Part shown: in pieces, positions 10,201 through 17,544 of the stretch
How positions within the stretch are numbered: the stretch's first letter is position 1
How the letters are laid out: every line of letters begins with the position of its first letter
Assembly (NCBI GenBank): GCA_018831265.1
Contig: JAHJCO010000020.1
Location: 1 to 41,552, forward strand
Source of the DNA: Actinomycetota bacterium
GTDB lineage: Bacteria > Actinomycetota > Geothermincolia > Fen-727 > Anoxymicrobiaceae
Length of the DNA: 41,552 nt
Direction: 5' to 3'
Notes under the pieces: generated by a model
Database searches by the model: none
What the model saw: only the letters and a program-made list of their open reading frames with translations
What the model was told of the DNA's origin: nothing
Program-made: the position numbers and the translations under genes

Positions 10201-12813
10201 CCCGGCCGGGTAGGTGAGGTCGTACAGGTCCGGGTTGTCGCCACCCACCTGGGCGGGGGCGTTCCAGGCGCCGGCGGCCAGCTCGACGTGATACCCGCTG
10301 TCACCGACCGCGAAGCCGGCGTCGGCGGCGGTCAGCCAGATGGAGTTCAGGACCGGGTTGGCCCCGCCCACCTGCGCGGGCTCGCTCCACACGTCCGCCG
10401 CCAGCTGCGTGTAGTACCCCGAGTCCCCCACCGCCCAGCCGTCGGACGCGCCGGAGAGGTCCACCGCGTACAGGTCGGGGTTGGTGACGGCGCCCACCTG
10501 CGCGGGAGCGCCCCACGCCCCGCCGGTCAGGTGAGTGTAGTATCCCGTGTCGCCCACAGCGTAACCTTCGCCGACGGCGCTCAAGCAGACGTCGTTCAGC
10601 GCCGGGTTGGCGCCGCCCACCTGCGCGGGGGCCTGCCAGGTCCCGCCGATGCACTCGATCACCGTGCCATTGCTTCCGACAGCCCAGCCACTCGTTGGAT
10701 CGGCGAAGTACACGGCGTTGAGGTCCTCCGTGGTCCAGGCGCCGGCGTTGAACTGCAGGGTCACAGTCTGCGCCGTAGCGTTCCAGTTGATGATGGTGCC
10801 GCCGTCACCGACGAAGTACATGTTCGACGCGTCCAGAGCGAACGTGTCGTTCAGGTTGACCGTTTCCCAGGTCGGGTTGGTCGCGGAGCCGTCCAGCGTC
10901 TGCCAGACGGTGCCGTCCTCGCCCAGCGCCCATCCCACGTCCTTGTTGATGAAGGAGACGGCCTCGAGGTCGGGGTTGCCGGGGGGCGCCCACTGTGGCA
11001 GCTGCCACGCGGCCGGGGGAGTCGCCCCATCGTCGGTAGTGTGGACTATGTTGCCGCCGTCGCCGACCGCGCAGGTATAATATGTGCCTCCATCCAGGAT
11101 GACCGAGACATCGTTCCAGTCGGTCGCCGCCGCCGGGTTGTGAGCGTTCCAGGTTGTGCCCCCGTTCTGGGTGTAGAGAACCGTACCCTTGCCACCGATC
11201 CATCCGTGGTCGAAGTCGGGGAACTCGCAGGAGAGGAGGTCGGCGGAGGTGGTCGAGTCCTGCACGGTCCAGGTGCCGGCCACATGGTTCTGGGCCACGA
11301 TGGCACCGCCGCCGCCGACGTAGTACGTCCAGTTGGCGTTGGGGTAGGCGACGTCGTTGAGGTCGACCCTTCCCCAGGTATCCGACAGGCGCGTCTGCCA
11401 CATCCCCCCGTCGGCCGAGACGGCGAACCACTTCCCGGCGTCCCCGGTCCATGTCACGTCCTTGAAGTCGATGCCCGCCGGAGCCGCGGTATTATCCCAG
11501 GTGTTGCCACCGTCGCCGGTCGAAGCCAGGGTGCCACTCGTGCCGCAGACCCAGCCGTCGGTGGCGTTCTCGAAGTCTATACCGAAGAGGTCCTGCACCG
11601 GCGGAGGTGTCACCGCGGGAGCCACCCAGGCTCCCGGGCCTCCCCCCGGAGCGGCATCGGCTGTCAGGTAGAGCGCGCCACCGTCGCCACACGTCCAAAT
11701 CAGGTAGGACAGTGACGGTCCGGCCGTGTCGTCGAAGACGCAGACGTCGTTCAGGTCGTCGGCAACGCCCCCGAGCGCGTTCCAGATGGCGCCCCCGTTC
11801 GTCGTGTATATCGAGCGGCCGTTCTCCCCGACCGCCCAGCCGTAGTTCGCGTCCACGAAGCAGACCGCGTTCAGGTCGTCGTAAGAGCCGGAGAGCTGCC
11901 TGGTCCATCCGGTGCCGTCGTAGAACAGCATCAGCCCTTCCTGTCCCGTTACCCAGACGTGAGTGGCGTCGAACATGAAGACGTCGCTGGTGCCGAAGTC
12001 ACCGGTCCAGGTCGCGCCGGCGTCGAGAGTGTGGAGGATGGTCCCGTTCTCTCCCGCTATCCAGGCCTCGCTCGCGCTTACGGCCTCGACCGCGTTCAGC
12101 GAGGTGGTGACCCCGCTGGTCTGCAGCGCCCAGGTCACTCCCCCGTCCAATGTGTGGATGATGACCCCGCCGTCACCGACCGCCCAGCCGTCGGTGTCGT
12201 TCGCGAACGAGGTCTCGTTGAGATTGGCGGTGCTCCAGTTGGCCCCCGCGTCGGTGCTGTGCAGGAGAACCGGCGAGTATGTCGCGGGAACGCCGGGGGT
12301 GATCATATCGACGCCGACCACCCAGACCTCGGTATCGCTGGGGCAGATTATGTCCTGCAGGACCTCGGTGTAGCTTCCCTGCCGCACGACCGCCCAGGTG
12401 CCGGCAGCCCCGTCGGTGCACTTGCTGATCAGGCCGAACTGCCCGACCGTGTAACCGAGGTTCGCGTTGCGGAAGTGCACAGCCTTCATCTCGGCCAGGA
12501 TGAGGGCGGGTACGTTCACCCAGTCACCGATGGTCTGGGCTGTCCAGCTGTTGCCGCCGTCCGCCGTGTACCAGCAGTGGCGCAGGTTCGCCCCGTCGAA
12601 ATACGGGGAGCCCACGGCCCAGCCCTGTGTGGCTCCCGGCAGGAACGAGACATCCCCGAAGTCGCTCTGGATGAGGTTGGTCCGCTGCGCGGTCCAGCTC
12701 GATGGAGCCGCCAGGGCGGGAATCGACATCACGACTGCCAGCATCACCACCAGCAGCAAAGATACCCCCGACACGAAAGAACCTCTTGCCAGCCAACGCC
12801 AAGCCGGTTTCAC
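4249..12813 (-). CDS. Giant secreted surface protein: Ycf48/BNR propellers, seven IPT/TIG domains, four FAEGxT domains
   Basis: 2854 residues from a GTG at 12813 that has AAGGGAG seven bases upstream; an ATG 34 codons earlier lacks this and would bury the signal peptide. Residues 1-38 are a signal peptide ending PALA/APSS. Residues about 40-1820 carry dozens of short WAVGxxGTIxxTxDGGxTW repeats typical of Ycf48-like/BNR propellers (sialidase-type Asp boxes). About 1825-2425 hold seven IPT/TIG immunoglobulin-like domains, each starting PxIxxLxPxxGxxGxxVTI and containing a GxxFG turn. About 2430-2854 hold four domains of roughly 105 residues, each with WYFAEGTT, LCLQNPG, ITYMLGTGE, S-R-T-V-DV and ERPMYF. 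The same domain occurs in the protein at the right edge of this window. No sortase motif or C-terminal membrane helix is present, so the FAEGxT domains may mediate surface attachment. A role as adhesin or surface scaffold is inferred. No catalytic residues are recognised. Confidence 0.92.
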   Translation of the reverse strand: MKPAWRWLARGSFVSGVSLLLVVMLAVVMSIPALAAPSSWTAQRTNLIQSDFGDVSFLPGATQGWAVGSPYFDGANLRHCWYTADGGNSWTAQTIGDWVNVPALILAEMKAVHFRNANLGYTVGQFGLISKCTDGAAGTWAVVRQGSYTEVLQDIICPSDTEVWVVGVDMITPGVPATYSPVLLHSTDAGANWSTANLNETSFANDTDGWAVGDGGVIIHTLDGGVTWALQTSGVTTSLNAVEAVSASEAWIAGENGTILHTLDAGATWTGDFGTSDVFMFDATHVWVTGQEGLMLFYDGTGWTRQLSGSYDDLNAVCFVDANYGWAVGENGRSIYTTNGGAIWNALGGVADDLNDVCVFDDTAGPSLSYLIWTCGDGGALYLTADAAPGGGPGAWVAPAVTPPPVQDLFGIDFENATDGWVCGTSGTLASTGDGGNTWDNTAAPAGIDFKDVTWTGDAGKWFAVSADGGMWQTRLSDTWGRVDLNDVAYPNANWTYYVGGGGAIVAQNHVAGTWTVQDSTTSADLLSCEFPDFDHGWIGGKGTVLYTQNGGTTWNAHNPAAATDWNDVSVILDGGTYYTCAVGDGGNIVHTTDDGATPPAAWQLPQWAPPGNPDLEAVSFINKDVGWALGEDGTVWQTLDGSATNPTWETVNLNDTFALDASNMYFVGDGGTIINWNATAQTVTLQFNAGAWTTEDLNAVYFADPTSGWAVGSNGTVIECIGGTWQAPAQVGGANPALNDVCLSAVGEGYAVGDTGYYTHLTGGAWGAPAQVGAVTNPDLYAVDLSGASDGWAVGDSGYYTQLAADVWSEPAQVGGANPVLNSIWLTAADAGFAVGDSGYHVELAAGAWNAPAQVGGDNPDLYDLTYPAGTDGWSVGGNGTNGYRVPIASGVYGTPEMVPGNARELDSVSFYAEGYGVAAGDFRTVVSYNITGTNWEINSGIGATTEDFLGFDVPLSTQWGVGVGTNGLAYILDGGFFTQTDPATTNDLHAVDALDTDEACAVGKVGVFSRYTGSWTASAAGTTSDLYGVEFVSSSTGAVAGAGRLMEDTATGGSSWTAESGILKTTNDLLSLDFGGASDGWVCGEGGGLYRYEDGRIFPITTPNTLDLRGVGVFDNGGTLLGFSVGDKRIVLADDGGGLTTESLAQTTADLNGSTFPAQYHGWFAGSGNFILEYDSGLFLPQTVGTGYDYLDVSLVDQGGGVYSGAAVGEGGDGSYTGDGGDTWSDIQNVGTAEDLNGVDVQSATAALLVGNNGVLKRSIDGGSTWDATVTTPPVTTEDLNAVGYADANYAWLAGDAGVVFNSTNGGDDWAAQTSGTTHDLLGFDAYFDGVDYDAWAVGRCRTILSTNDGGGTWTPRSLVPTPGGLMGADYIDGTNWYAVGLNTATGGEILHTTDGGATFTVEATGLPDMYAVEVGDPANVWAAGDAGTIMYWNGAAWAPQAIVGPDFRDISMAWDGAAYCGAAVGEGLITSLYTINGGAGWTPSAINVNKNTLYGVHTEHIAGPLYFTLAVGDSGTMMLSPDSGNNFAFARGPANVLNGVSFVNGTVGWACGSRGTIIFTNDGGVTWTALDSTTTTDLNAISALDLTHIYCVGDDGEILFSNDGLTWAAMASGTANDLMGVHALDAANVWAVGATGTILYYNGAWADQSPGGEDLNAVGIFDGTHGWAVGDAGTVHYFDGGAWTPQTSGTGENLNGVRAESGDHAWAVGTAGTIINTTDGASWSQQSSGTDASLFAVGFDGSGHPDERNGWVVGEGEELDEEAVILSTDNGGSSWVKDTSNTGVEITLRALDLSWNAGSGNWDAVTVGDWGRVQTLSLALAQPAITSISTSVGPVGTALTIDGTDFGAEQATVHGHVYFNPGIEASVSTWTDTQLTLTVPAGAYGYQEDLFVVNDGGSSAGEPFTVTPHIDSATSPVTGGDTVVVAGSGFGADPGAGNRSSANYHVDLGGTWVADADVTSWTDTEIQFTVANDVLPGSAVGVTVVSGDPTNQSNTLNIQVNPNVTGLSINSCYAGDTVTINGTNFGTDPGGGYDDNNCVRLNNMDEGGNVAEATLPVANVNSWSDSAIEIDVPDIPAVFQPWTGEVKVRRSFAASQGGPTLTVLPHVDNLSATEVSVGDTLTIFGTVFGEVQGGSGHVFINGVEPSTYILWSYNEVRVIVPETTGGPVTVQTVAGTSNNDVTVQVVPTIGSLSANHGRVGDAVTVTGTGFGPAQGGSTVSFNGVDAAVISWGANSITATVPDTATTGNVVVTVDALASNGLPFAVWPKITGLDPTSGVPGTTVVTIDGFTFGDTQGTSTVTFNDVDAGAAESWSSTRLRVRVPAGASTGNVVVTSPDGPSNGRLFSVGPQIDGIDPSDGPPDSEVTLTGSNFGATRGSSTVTFNGVAAGSVGSWSDTSIKVDVPEGAETGDVKVTTSQGTSNAVQFNVGLSHVYYFAEGTTRPNFEEWLCLMNPNTSDVTVNITYMKGDGTTKDQQVDIPKTSRTTLFVPDAVGPDQDVSAKVECSKPIMAERPMYFNFGGAWTGGHDVVGAIAPLQDWYFAEGTTRDGFCEYLCLQNPGTAAAEVAITYMLGTGETKVQTVSIDPTSRQTVDVRAFLGPNADCSAYIHSDTGIIAERPMYFIYKPGSDNWTGGHDVVGASSPRTEWFFAEGTTRDGFDEWLCLQNPGPSDAVVNIVYMLGTGDNKTQVVTVPSFSRKTLDVVNFLGRGQDVSMTVKSDQPIVAERPMYFDYAGLTGGSDVVGATFSCPHWYFAEGATQYGFQEYLSVQNPNAEDISVTITYMLGTGENIDKSVVVKANSRATVDVNGEVGWGQDVSAELECSADIIVERPMYFNYRGVWTGGHDVVGFHY

Positions 12814-13095
12814 AACCGTACTCCCTTCTTCATGCCCGGAAGCGACCGGGCGGGCACCCGCCGAAAGGCGACCTTGTGCTACCCCCGCATTGATTGTTAT
12901 TAAGACAGGACTCATTCACTGCCACCCACTGACATTGTTAACGGTTGAAGACCGCCCGGAGGGTCGCCCCACCGGGAACGGGTTTCCACCCGTGAACACC
13001 ACTTCTATCGGCATGGGGTTTCCTATTATTAACCGCCACGGGGGTCTCCCGTCCACCGGGCACCGGGTTCGCCGTCCACCGGGTACGGTCGGTCG
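12814..13095. other. Intergenic region between giant gene and tadZ-like gene
   Basis: It serves as leader of the giant gene on the minus strand. It is rich in near-repeats of CCGGTGGACGG and ACGGGTGG, including the perfect hairpin ACGGGTGGAAACCCGT (minus strand) near 12980-12997. No known riboswitch class is recognised, and no convincing short gene is seen. Confidence 0.4.
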
Positions 13096-13138
13096 TTGAC
13101 TGCTTGTTCTGCTGATGATAGTATGTGCTTGTACTGTT
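13096..13138 (+). promoter_or_regulatory. Promoter module A, upstream of the tadZ-like gene
   Basis: TTGACT (13096-13101), a 17-bp spacer and TAGTAT (13119-13124), a good SigA-type pair. CTTGTTCTGCT (13103-13113) lies in the spacer and CTTGTACTGTT (13128-13138) starts three bases after the -10 box. The same arrangement recurs before tadA, flp and the M23 gene. Confidence 0.8.
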
Positions 13139-13188
13139 ACACAGCACCGGCGGGGCGCACCCCAACCTCCACTACGTCGGGACCGGTT

Positions 13189-14016
13189 ATGAATCACAGG
13201 CGAAGGATATCGGCGTTCTCTTTGAAAGACCGGGGACGGGACTCGGCTGGCGTTGCCGGCATGCGCCCGCCGGGGTACGGTCGTCTCGAGCCGCGCGCAG
13301 GCAGCGTGGTCGCCTTCCATGGTGGCAAGGGAGGCGTCGGGGCGACTATGCTCGCCGCGGAGTGCGCCTGGATGCTGGCCTCGCGGGGATCGGACGTGGT
13401 CGCGATCGACGCCGACCTGGAGAGGGGCTGTCTCGGCTACTACCTGGACGTGCCCGTGTCCCCCGAATCGTACTCGCTTATCGACCTCGTACCGGTCATC
13501 GACGAGCTGACGCCCAGGGTGATCGAGAACGCGCTGTCGGTTGGCTCCTGCGGCGCCCGGCTGCTGGCGGCGCCCGCGGGAGGGTCCCCGCGGACGGTTG
13601 ATGCTACCTGCCCGGCGAAGCTGCTAGGCTCGCTCGCCGAGCGTTTCTCGACGGTGCTCGTGGATACCCCGCCGGCACTTGACCCGCTGACGCTCGGGTT
13701 CCTGCTCGGTGCGGACCGCGTGGTGTTCGTGGTCACCCCGGAGGTCGCGTGCCTGGGAACCTCGCGCGGCGTCCTCGCGGAGATGTCCGCGTCGGGCGTC
13801 TCGCGTGACGCGGTCGACCTGGTGGTAAACCGCGCCGCGCCGGGCGACGGCATCACCGCGCACGAGATCGAGCGTTACCTGGGACTGCCGGTCGCGCTGG
13901 TCCTGCCTGATGACGCCCGTCGCTGCCGCCGCCTCGGAGACGCCGGCCTGCCGGTGACCTCCGAGAAGTCCAGGCTGGGCTCGGGCCTGGCGGCCCTCGC
14001 CGACCTGCTGTTCTGA
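13189..14016 (+). CDS. tadZ: CpaE/TadZ-like MinD-family ATPase of the Flp pilus
   Basis: 275 residues. A deviant Walker A (FHGGKGGVGAT, residues 43-53) with its signature lysine, DADLERG (switch I) and VLVDTPP (Walker B-like) mark a ParA/MinD superfamily ATPase. In Tad systems this member positions the pilus machine at the membrane or pole. The N-terminal receiver-like domain of full-length CpaE is missing; only about 37 residues precede the ATPase. The ATG at 13189 was chosen because the earlier in-frame TTG at 13096 is the promoter -35 box. The ribosome site is weak (CGGGA). It leads the pilus cluster under promoter module A; the tadA operon downstream has its own promoter. Confidence 0.85.
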   Translation: MNHRRRISAFSLKDRGRDSAGVAGMRPPGYGRLEPRAGSVVAFHGGKGGVGATMLAAECAWMLASRGSDVVAIDADLERGCLGYYLDVPVSPESYSLIDLVPVIDELTPRVIENALSVGSCGARLLAAPAGGSPRTVDATCPAKLLGSLAERFSTVLVDTPPALDPLTLGFLLGADRVVFVVTPEVACLGTSRGVLAEMSASGVSRDAVDLVVNRAAPGDGITAHEIERYLGLPVALVLPDDARRCRRLGDAGLPVTSEKSRLGSGLAALADLLF

Positions 14017-14024
14017 CTCAAACA

Positions 14025-14072
14025 GGGGTCAGGCGAGATTCAAGTCACTTGAATTGAATCCCGCCTGGCACC
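14025..14072. repeat. REP-like imperfect inverted repeat
   Basis: GGGGTCAGGCGAGATTCAA pairs imperfectly with TTGAATCCCGCCTGGCACC, eight bases after the tadZ stop. It is the same sequence family as the next element and may act as a transcription end. Confidence 0.55.
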
Positions 14073-14109
14073 GTCCTATTCACTGAGCGGCCACAATGTG
14101 ACTGAGCCA

Positions 14110-14184
14110 GGGGTCAGGCACAATTCAAGTCACACCACACTGGTTGTCCAGCATTGAAGCTGACATTGAATTGAGCCTGACCCC
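14110..14184. repeat. REP-like inverted repeat with GGGGTCAGGC ends
   Basis: 19-base arms with one mismatch (GGGGTCAGGCACAATTCAA at 14110-14128; complement at 14166-14184), followed by GTTTTC on the plus strand. It is related to the element at 14025 and shares GGGGTCA ends with elements at 28536-28592 and 37683-37745. Confidence 0.6.
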
Positions 14185-14230
14185 GTTTTCAATCGCTGTA
14201 TCCCCCAATGGTATCCGTCCCCGCGCCCCT

Positions 14231-14345
14231 CTAGTTCCGGTACATGGCCCGCTCGCACAATATGTCCCCGGAGGACAGGGACTCCACCAGGACCGAGGCC
14301 CTTCCGTCCAGGCCCTTGTCCGCCATGTTGAAGGTCCTGCGAGTG
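14231..14345 (-). pseudogene. Remnant of a FAEGxT surface domain (C-terminal end)
   Basis: The minus strand reads RRTFNMADKGLDGRAS, VLVESLSSGD, ILCERAMYRN, then a stop at 14231. This lines up with the last 40 residues of the FAEGxT domain in the giant protein (SRKTLDVVNFLGRGQDVS, then DQPIVAERPMYF). No start and no upstream part of the domain remain; palindromic elements lie just 5' of it. It is a decayed leftover of a third surface-protein gene of this family, or was brought in by recombination. Confidence 0.65.
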
Positions 14346-14374
14346 AAAGAAAACCTCAGACCATTTCTTTCACT
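14342..14374. repeat. Perfect 11-bp inverted repeat
   Basis: AGTGAAAGAAA (14342-14352) and TTTCTTTCACT (14364-14374) flank ACCTCAGACCA. The loop word ACCTCAGAC recurs in the next palindrome, so the two are related elements. Confidence 0.7.
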
Positions 14375-14379
14375 GTCAA

Positions 14380-14472
14380 ATGAAACAAAACCTCAGACGT
14401 CTTCCTGCACTATGGCGACAGGTCGATCCAGACTCATCGAGTGCAACAAGACGTGCTGAGGTCTTCTTTCAT
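14380..14472. repeat. Long imperfect palindrome upstream of tadA
   Basis: Arms of about 31 bases (14380-14410 and 14441-14472) are complementary except at a few positions and share ACCTCAG-ACGTCTT-TGCAC. This is a MITE- or REP-like element ending 15 bp before promoter module B. It may be mobile or may insulate the promoter. Confidence 0.6.
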
Positions 14473-14486
14473 ACCAGACCACCTGG

Positions 14487-14541
14487 TTGACTTGCTCGGT
14501 CTGCTCTGCTAATCTCTGCTTGTATTGTTGCTTGTATTGTT
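14487..14541 (+). promoter_or_regulatory. Promoter module B, upstream of tadA
   Basis: TTGACT (14487-14492), 17 bp, TAATCT (14510-14515). CTCGGTCTGCT lies in the spacer (14495-14505) and CTTGTATTGTT starts three bases after the -10 box (14519-14529). A further exact copy of CTTGTATTGTT follows at 14531-14541, so this promoter has three repeats where the others have two. Confidence 0.8.
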
Positions 14542-14560
14542 GGATGAGGACGGAGGGCTC

Positions 14561-15730
14561 ATGCAGACGACAGCCACGCAACCGGCCGAAGCGGACACCT
14601 CCGAGGTCCGCGAGCTCGTCAGGCGGCGCCTGCTGGACGCGCTCGCCGGGAAGCCCGGGTGCCGGAGTGAGGACCTCGACCACCACGTCGAGGAGGCGCT
14701 CCTCGCCGAGGGCTATATCTGGCCTGGAAGCATGGTCCGTCGGCTCTCCAGAGAACTCACCGACGAGCTGTTCGGCCTGGGGCCACTGGAGGCGCTCCTG
14801 CGCGACCCCGGGGTCACCGAGATAATGGTCAACGGTCCCGACCGGGTGTTCATCGAGCGGGACGGGTGCCTCGAGGAGGCTCGCGTCGGGCTCGAGGGCG
14901 ACTGCCGCGTGGTCGAGCTGGTGCGCAGGGTCATCGGTCCACTCAACCTCCGGCTCGACGAGAACAGCCCCATGGTGGACGCCCGCCTTCCCGACGGCTC
15001 GCGCCTCAACGCCGTTATCCCCCCACTCTGCCTCAACGGGCCCACCGTCACCATCCGCAAGTTCCGCGAGGCCCGCTTCACCGCCGCCGAGCTGGTCGAG
15101 CTCGGCACCCTGACCTCCGAGATGGCCTCCTTCCTGGAGCAGTCGGTGCGGCACCGCGCCAGCATCCTGGTCTCCGGCGGCACCTCCAGCGGCAAGACCA
15201 CCCTGTTGAACGTCCTGTCCTCGTTCATACCGAGGGGCGAGAGGCTTATCACAATAGAGGACGCGGCCGAGCTGCGCATCGAGCACCCCCACGTGGTCAG
15301 CCTGGAGAGCAGGCCAGCCAATATCGAAGGCCGCGGGGAAGTCACCGTGCGCGACCTGGTCCGAAACGCGCTTCGCATGAGGCCCGACCGGATCGTGGTC
15401 GGGGAGGTCCGCGGGCCCGAGGCGCTGGATATGCTGCAGGCGATGAACACCGGCCACCCGGGTTCGCTCTCGACGGCCCACGCCAACTCGCCGCGCGACC
15501 TGCTATACCGGCTGGAGACCATGGTAATGATGTCCGACGTCGGGCTCGACGTGCCGGGCGTAAGGCGCCAGATCGCCTCCGCGGTCGACCTCGTGGTACA
15601 CATGGAGCGCAGCGCCGGCGGCCGCCGCGCGGTCGCTGTCATCGCCGGCCTCTCGCCTGGTGACGGGGGGGACTACAGCCTCGAGCGCATTCTCTCGAGC
15701 GATGCGGCATCCCGGGAGATGACACTGTGA
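14561..15730 (+). CDS. tadA: TadA/CpaF secretion ATPase of the Flp pilus
   Basis: 389 residues. This hexameric ATPase of the type II/IV secretion family powers Flp pilin assembly at the cytoplasmic face of the membrane. The N-terminal domain (about 10-170) has the ITEIMVNGPD-like stretch seen here as VTEIMVNGPDRVF. Walker A is GGTSSGKT (206-213), the Asp box is TIEDAAEL (231-238), Walker B is RIVVGEVRGPEAL (277-289), and the His box region is STAHANSP. The ATG at 14561 is preceded by CGGAGGG; the earlier in-frame TTG lies inside the promoter repeats. The tadB start codon overlaps its stop (GTGA), so the two are translationally coupled. Confidence 0.95.
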   Translation: MQTTATQPAEADTSEVRELVRRRLLDALAGKPGCRSEDLDHHVEEALLAEGYIWPGSMVRRLSRELTDELFGLGPLEALLRDPGVTEIMVNGPDRVFIERDGCLEEARVGLEGDCRVVELVRRVIGPLNLRLDENSPMVDARLPDGSRLNAVIPPLCLNGPTVTIRKFREARFTAAELVELGTLTSEMASFLEQSVRHRASILVSGGTSSGKTTLLNVLSSFIPRGERLITIEDAAELRIEHPHVVSLESRPANIEGRGEVTVRDLVRNALRMRPDRIVVGEVRGPEALDMLQAMNTGHPGSLSTAHANSPRDLLYRLETMVMMSDVGLDVPGVRRQIASAVDLVVHMERSAGGRRAVAVIAGLSPGDGGDYSLERILSSDAASREMTL

Positions 15731-16641
15731 GCGCACTTCTGCCTGCCTCGTTCGCCTGCCTCGCGCTGTTCTTCCTTTCCATGCGGGCCGCCGCTCGAAG
15801 GCGGAGCGCGGCGGGCAGGCGGCTCGCGGGCGCGCAGAAAGAGACCGGCGCTGCTCCCGGGCGCTCCGACTCCCTCGCGCGCAGGCTCGGTGCGGGTGGT
15901 CGGGGGGCACAGCTGCGGGAGGCGCTCGAGGCCTCCGGCCTTCCGGTCACCTGGAACGCGTTCTGCGCTCTCTGGGGGCTCGCGCTCCTCGCGGTCCCCG
16001 CCGCCGCATTCATGCTCACCGGCAGCGTGGTGGCGATCCCGCTGTCCGCCTCCGCCGTGCTGGCGGTACCCGGCCCGGTGCTAAAGGCGCTACGCCGCCT
16101 TGCCGGGAAGAAGGCGAGCGACCGGTGTGACAGGCTGGCCGCGGACCTGGCACTCTATCTCCGCTGTGGCATCCCCGTGGAAGCGGCTCTCTCGTTGTGC
16201 GCGGAAGGGGCCGGCCCGGTGCTCCCCGAGCTGGCCCGCGCGCGCTCCGAGGTGGACCTGGGAGTGCGGGCCGACGCGGCCCTGCTGGAGATGGCGACCG
16301 ACCTCGACAGCCCCGACCTCGGCCTCATCGCCCGGGCGGCGATGACCTCCCGCGAGACCGGGGCCGACGTCAGGGGCGTCATGGACGCGGTCGGAGAAGC
16401 GGTTCGCGACCGGGCGTCGATCCGCAGGGAGCTCGCGGGACAGACGGTGCAGGGACGAATGTCAGGCCGGATTGTCGCCGCGCTGCCTTTCCTGTTCCTG
16501 GGGATGTCGGCGCTGCTGTCCCGGGACACCGCCCGGGTCCTGTTCGGGACCACGCCGGGGCTCATCATGCTCTGCGTGGGAGGCGCGCTGGACGCCGCCG
16601 GGTTCCTCTGGATGCGCAGGATCCTGGACATCAAGATGTGA
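15727..16641 (+). CDS. tadB: TadB-like inner membrane platform protein
   Basis: 304 residues, GTG start overlapping the tadA stop with GGGAG eight bases upstream. It has an N-terminal hydrophobic segment, a central pair (about 75-115) and C-terminal helices (about 250-300) around a type II secretion F domain (LALYLRCGIPVEAALSLCAEG, then MTSRETGADVRGVMDAV, QTVQGRMSGRIVAALPF). With TadC it should form the membrane platform on which TadA acts. Order and spacing match canonical tadABC operons. Confidence 0.9.
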   Translation: MSALLPASFACLALFFLSMRAAARRRSAAGRRLAGAQKETGAAPGRSDSLARRLGAGGRGAQLREALEASGLPVTWNAFCALWGLALLAVPAAAFMLTGSVVAIPLSASAVLAVPGPVLKALRRLAGKKASDRCDRLAADLALYLRCGIPVEAALSLCAEGAGPVLPELARARSEVDLGVRADAALLEMATDLDSPDLGLIARAAMTSRETGADVRGVMDAVGEAVRDRASIRRELAGQTVQGRMSGRIVAALPFLFLGMSALLSRDTARVLFGTTPGLIMLCVGGALDAAGFLWMRRILDIKM

Positions 16642-16654
16642 TACGGAGGTCTGT

Positions 16655-17524
16655 TTGGTCCTGATCCTTGTCGCCGCCGCGCTCGCGGTGCTTTTTCTGA
16701 TAGCCGGGTTGCGCCGTCGTACCTCGACGGGGGTGAAACGACTCCATGCGATATCCGGTGCGGAAGAGCCGGACGCGACGCCCGCCCGGTCTGGGCTTTC
16801 CGCCGCGGTCGGAGCCATCATGGACGTTCCAGCCCGGCTGATGCCACGGGTGCTGAGCGACCGGCTCGGTGCCGGCCTGGATCGGGCGGCGCCACTGTCG
16901 GGGTTCACGCCCGAGAGGCTTCTCGGCGTCCGCGTCTTCGGTATGGTGCTGCTCCCGGCGGCGCTCCTCTTCGCTACGCGGTTCTCCCGCGCGGCCGTCC
17001 TGGTCGCCCTGCCGCTCTCGCTCGCCGGTGCCGCCCTGCCGGTAATGCTGGCCAACAGGAACCGCAACTCCTATCTCGACTCGGTGCGCAGGGGTCTGCC
17101 ACAGACCGCGGACATGCTCTACGCGCTGGTGCTGGGCGGCAAGAACCTCGACCAGGCGTTCAAAGGAGCGGCGGTCTGCGCCCCCGAGCCGCTCGCCGGG
17201 CTGCTCGCCAGGACCGTCCGCGAGATGGACCTGGGCGCGACTCGTTCCGAGTCCTTCGCGCGGCTGGAGAAGAGCTGCCCGCTGGAGGAGCTTTCCTCCC
17301 TGCTCCGCTCACTCATCGAGGCGGAGAAGCGCGGTCACCCGCTGGGTCCGACGCTGGGGGTGTTCTCGAGGGAGATCAGGATGCGCGAGCGCGACAGGCT
17401 CAAGGTCGCTGTAGCGAAGGCGCCGGTGAAGATGCTGGCCCCGCTGGTCTTCCTGATCCTGCCGGCGGCGGTGATGCTCACCGTGGGTCCGACCCTGCTG
17501 GCCTCGCTGCAGAAGCTGTTCTAG
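16655..17524 (+). CDS. tadC: TadC-like inner membrane platform protein
   Basis: 289 residues. The start is a TTG at 16655 with GGAGG five bases upstream; the open frame extends further 5' but only inside tadB. An N-terminal helix (2-18), a middle hydrophobic pair (about 90-132) and a C-terminal pair (about 250-285) flank a T2SF domain with the typical RGLPQTADMLYALVLGGKNLDQAF stretch and EAEKRGHPLGPTL. It partners TadB in the pilus platform. It ends the tadABC operon; the region downstream has no further plus-strand gene until flp. Confidence 0.9.
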   Translation: MVLILVAAALAVLFLIAGLRRRTSTGVKRLHAISGAEEPDATPARSGLSAAVGAIMDVPARLMPRVLSDRLGAGLDRAAPLSGFTPERLLGVRVFGMVLLPAALLFATRFSRAAVLVALPLSLAGAALPVMLANRNRNSYLDSVRRGLPQTADMLYALVLGGKNLDQAFKGAAVCAPEPLAGLLARTVREMDLGATRSESFARLEKSCPLEELSSLLRSLIEAEKRGHPLGPTLGVFSREIRMRERDRLKVAVAKAPVKMLAPLVFLILPAAVMLTVGPTLLASLQKLF

Positions 17525-17544
17525 GGGTTATTAGCACCACGCAC

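Noticed and set aside
12814..13095. Riboswitch in the leader of the giant gene
   Set aside because: Hairpins such as ACGGGTGGAAACCCGT exist, but no conserved core of a known class (GEMM, cobalamin, SAM, TPP) could be matched.
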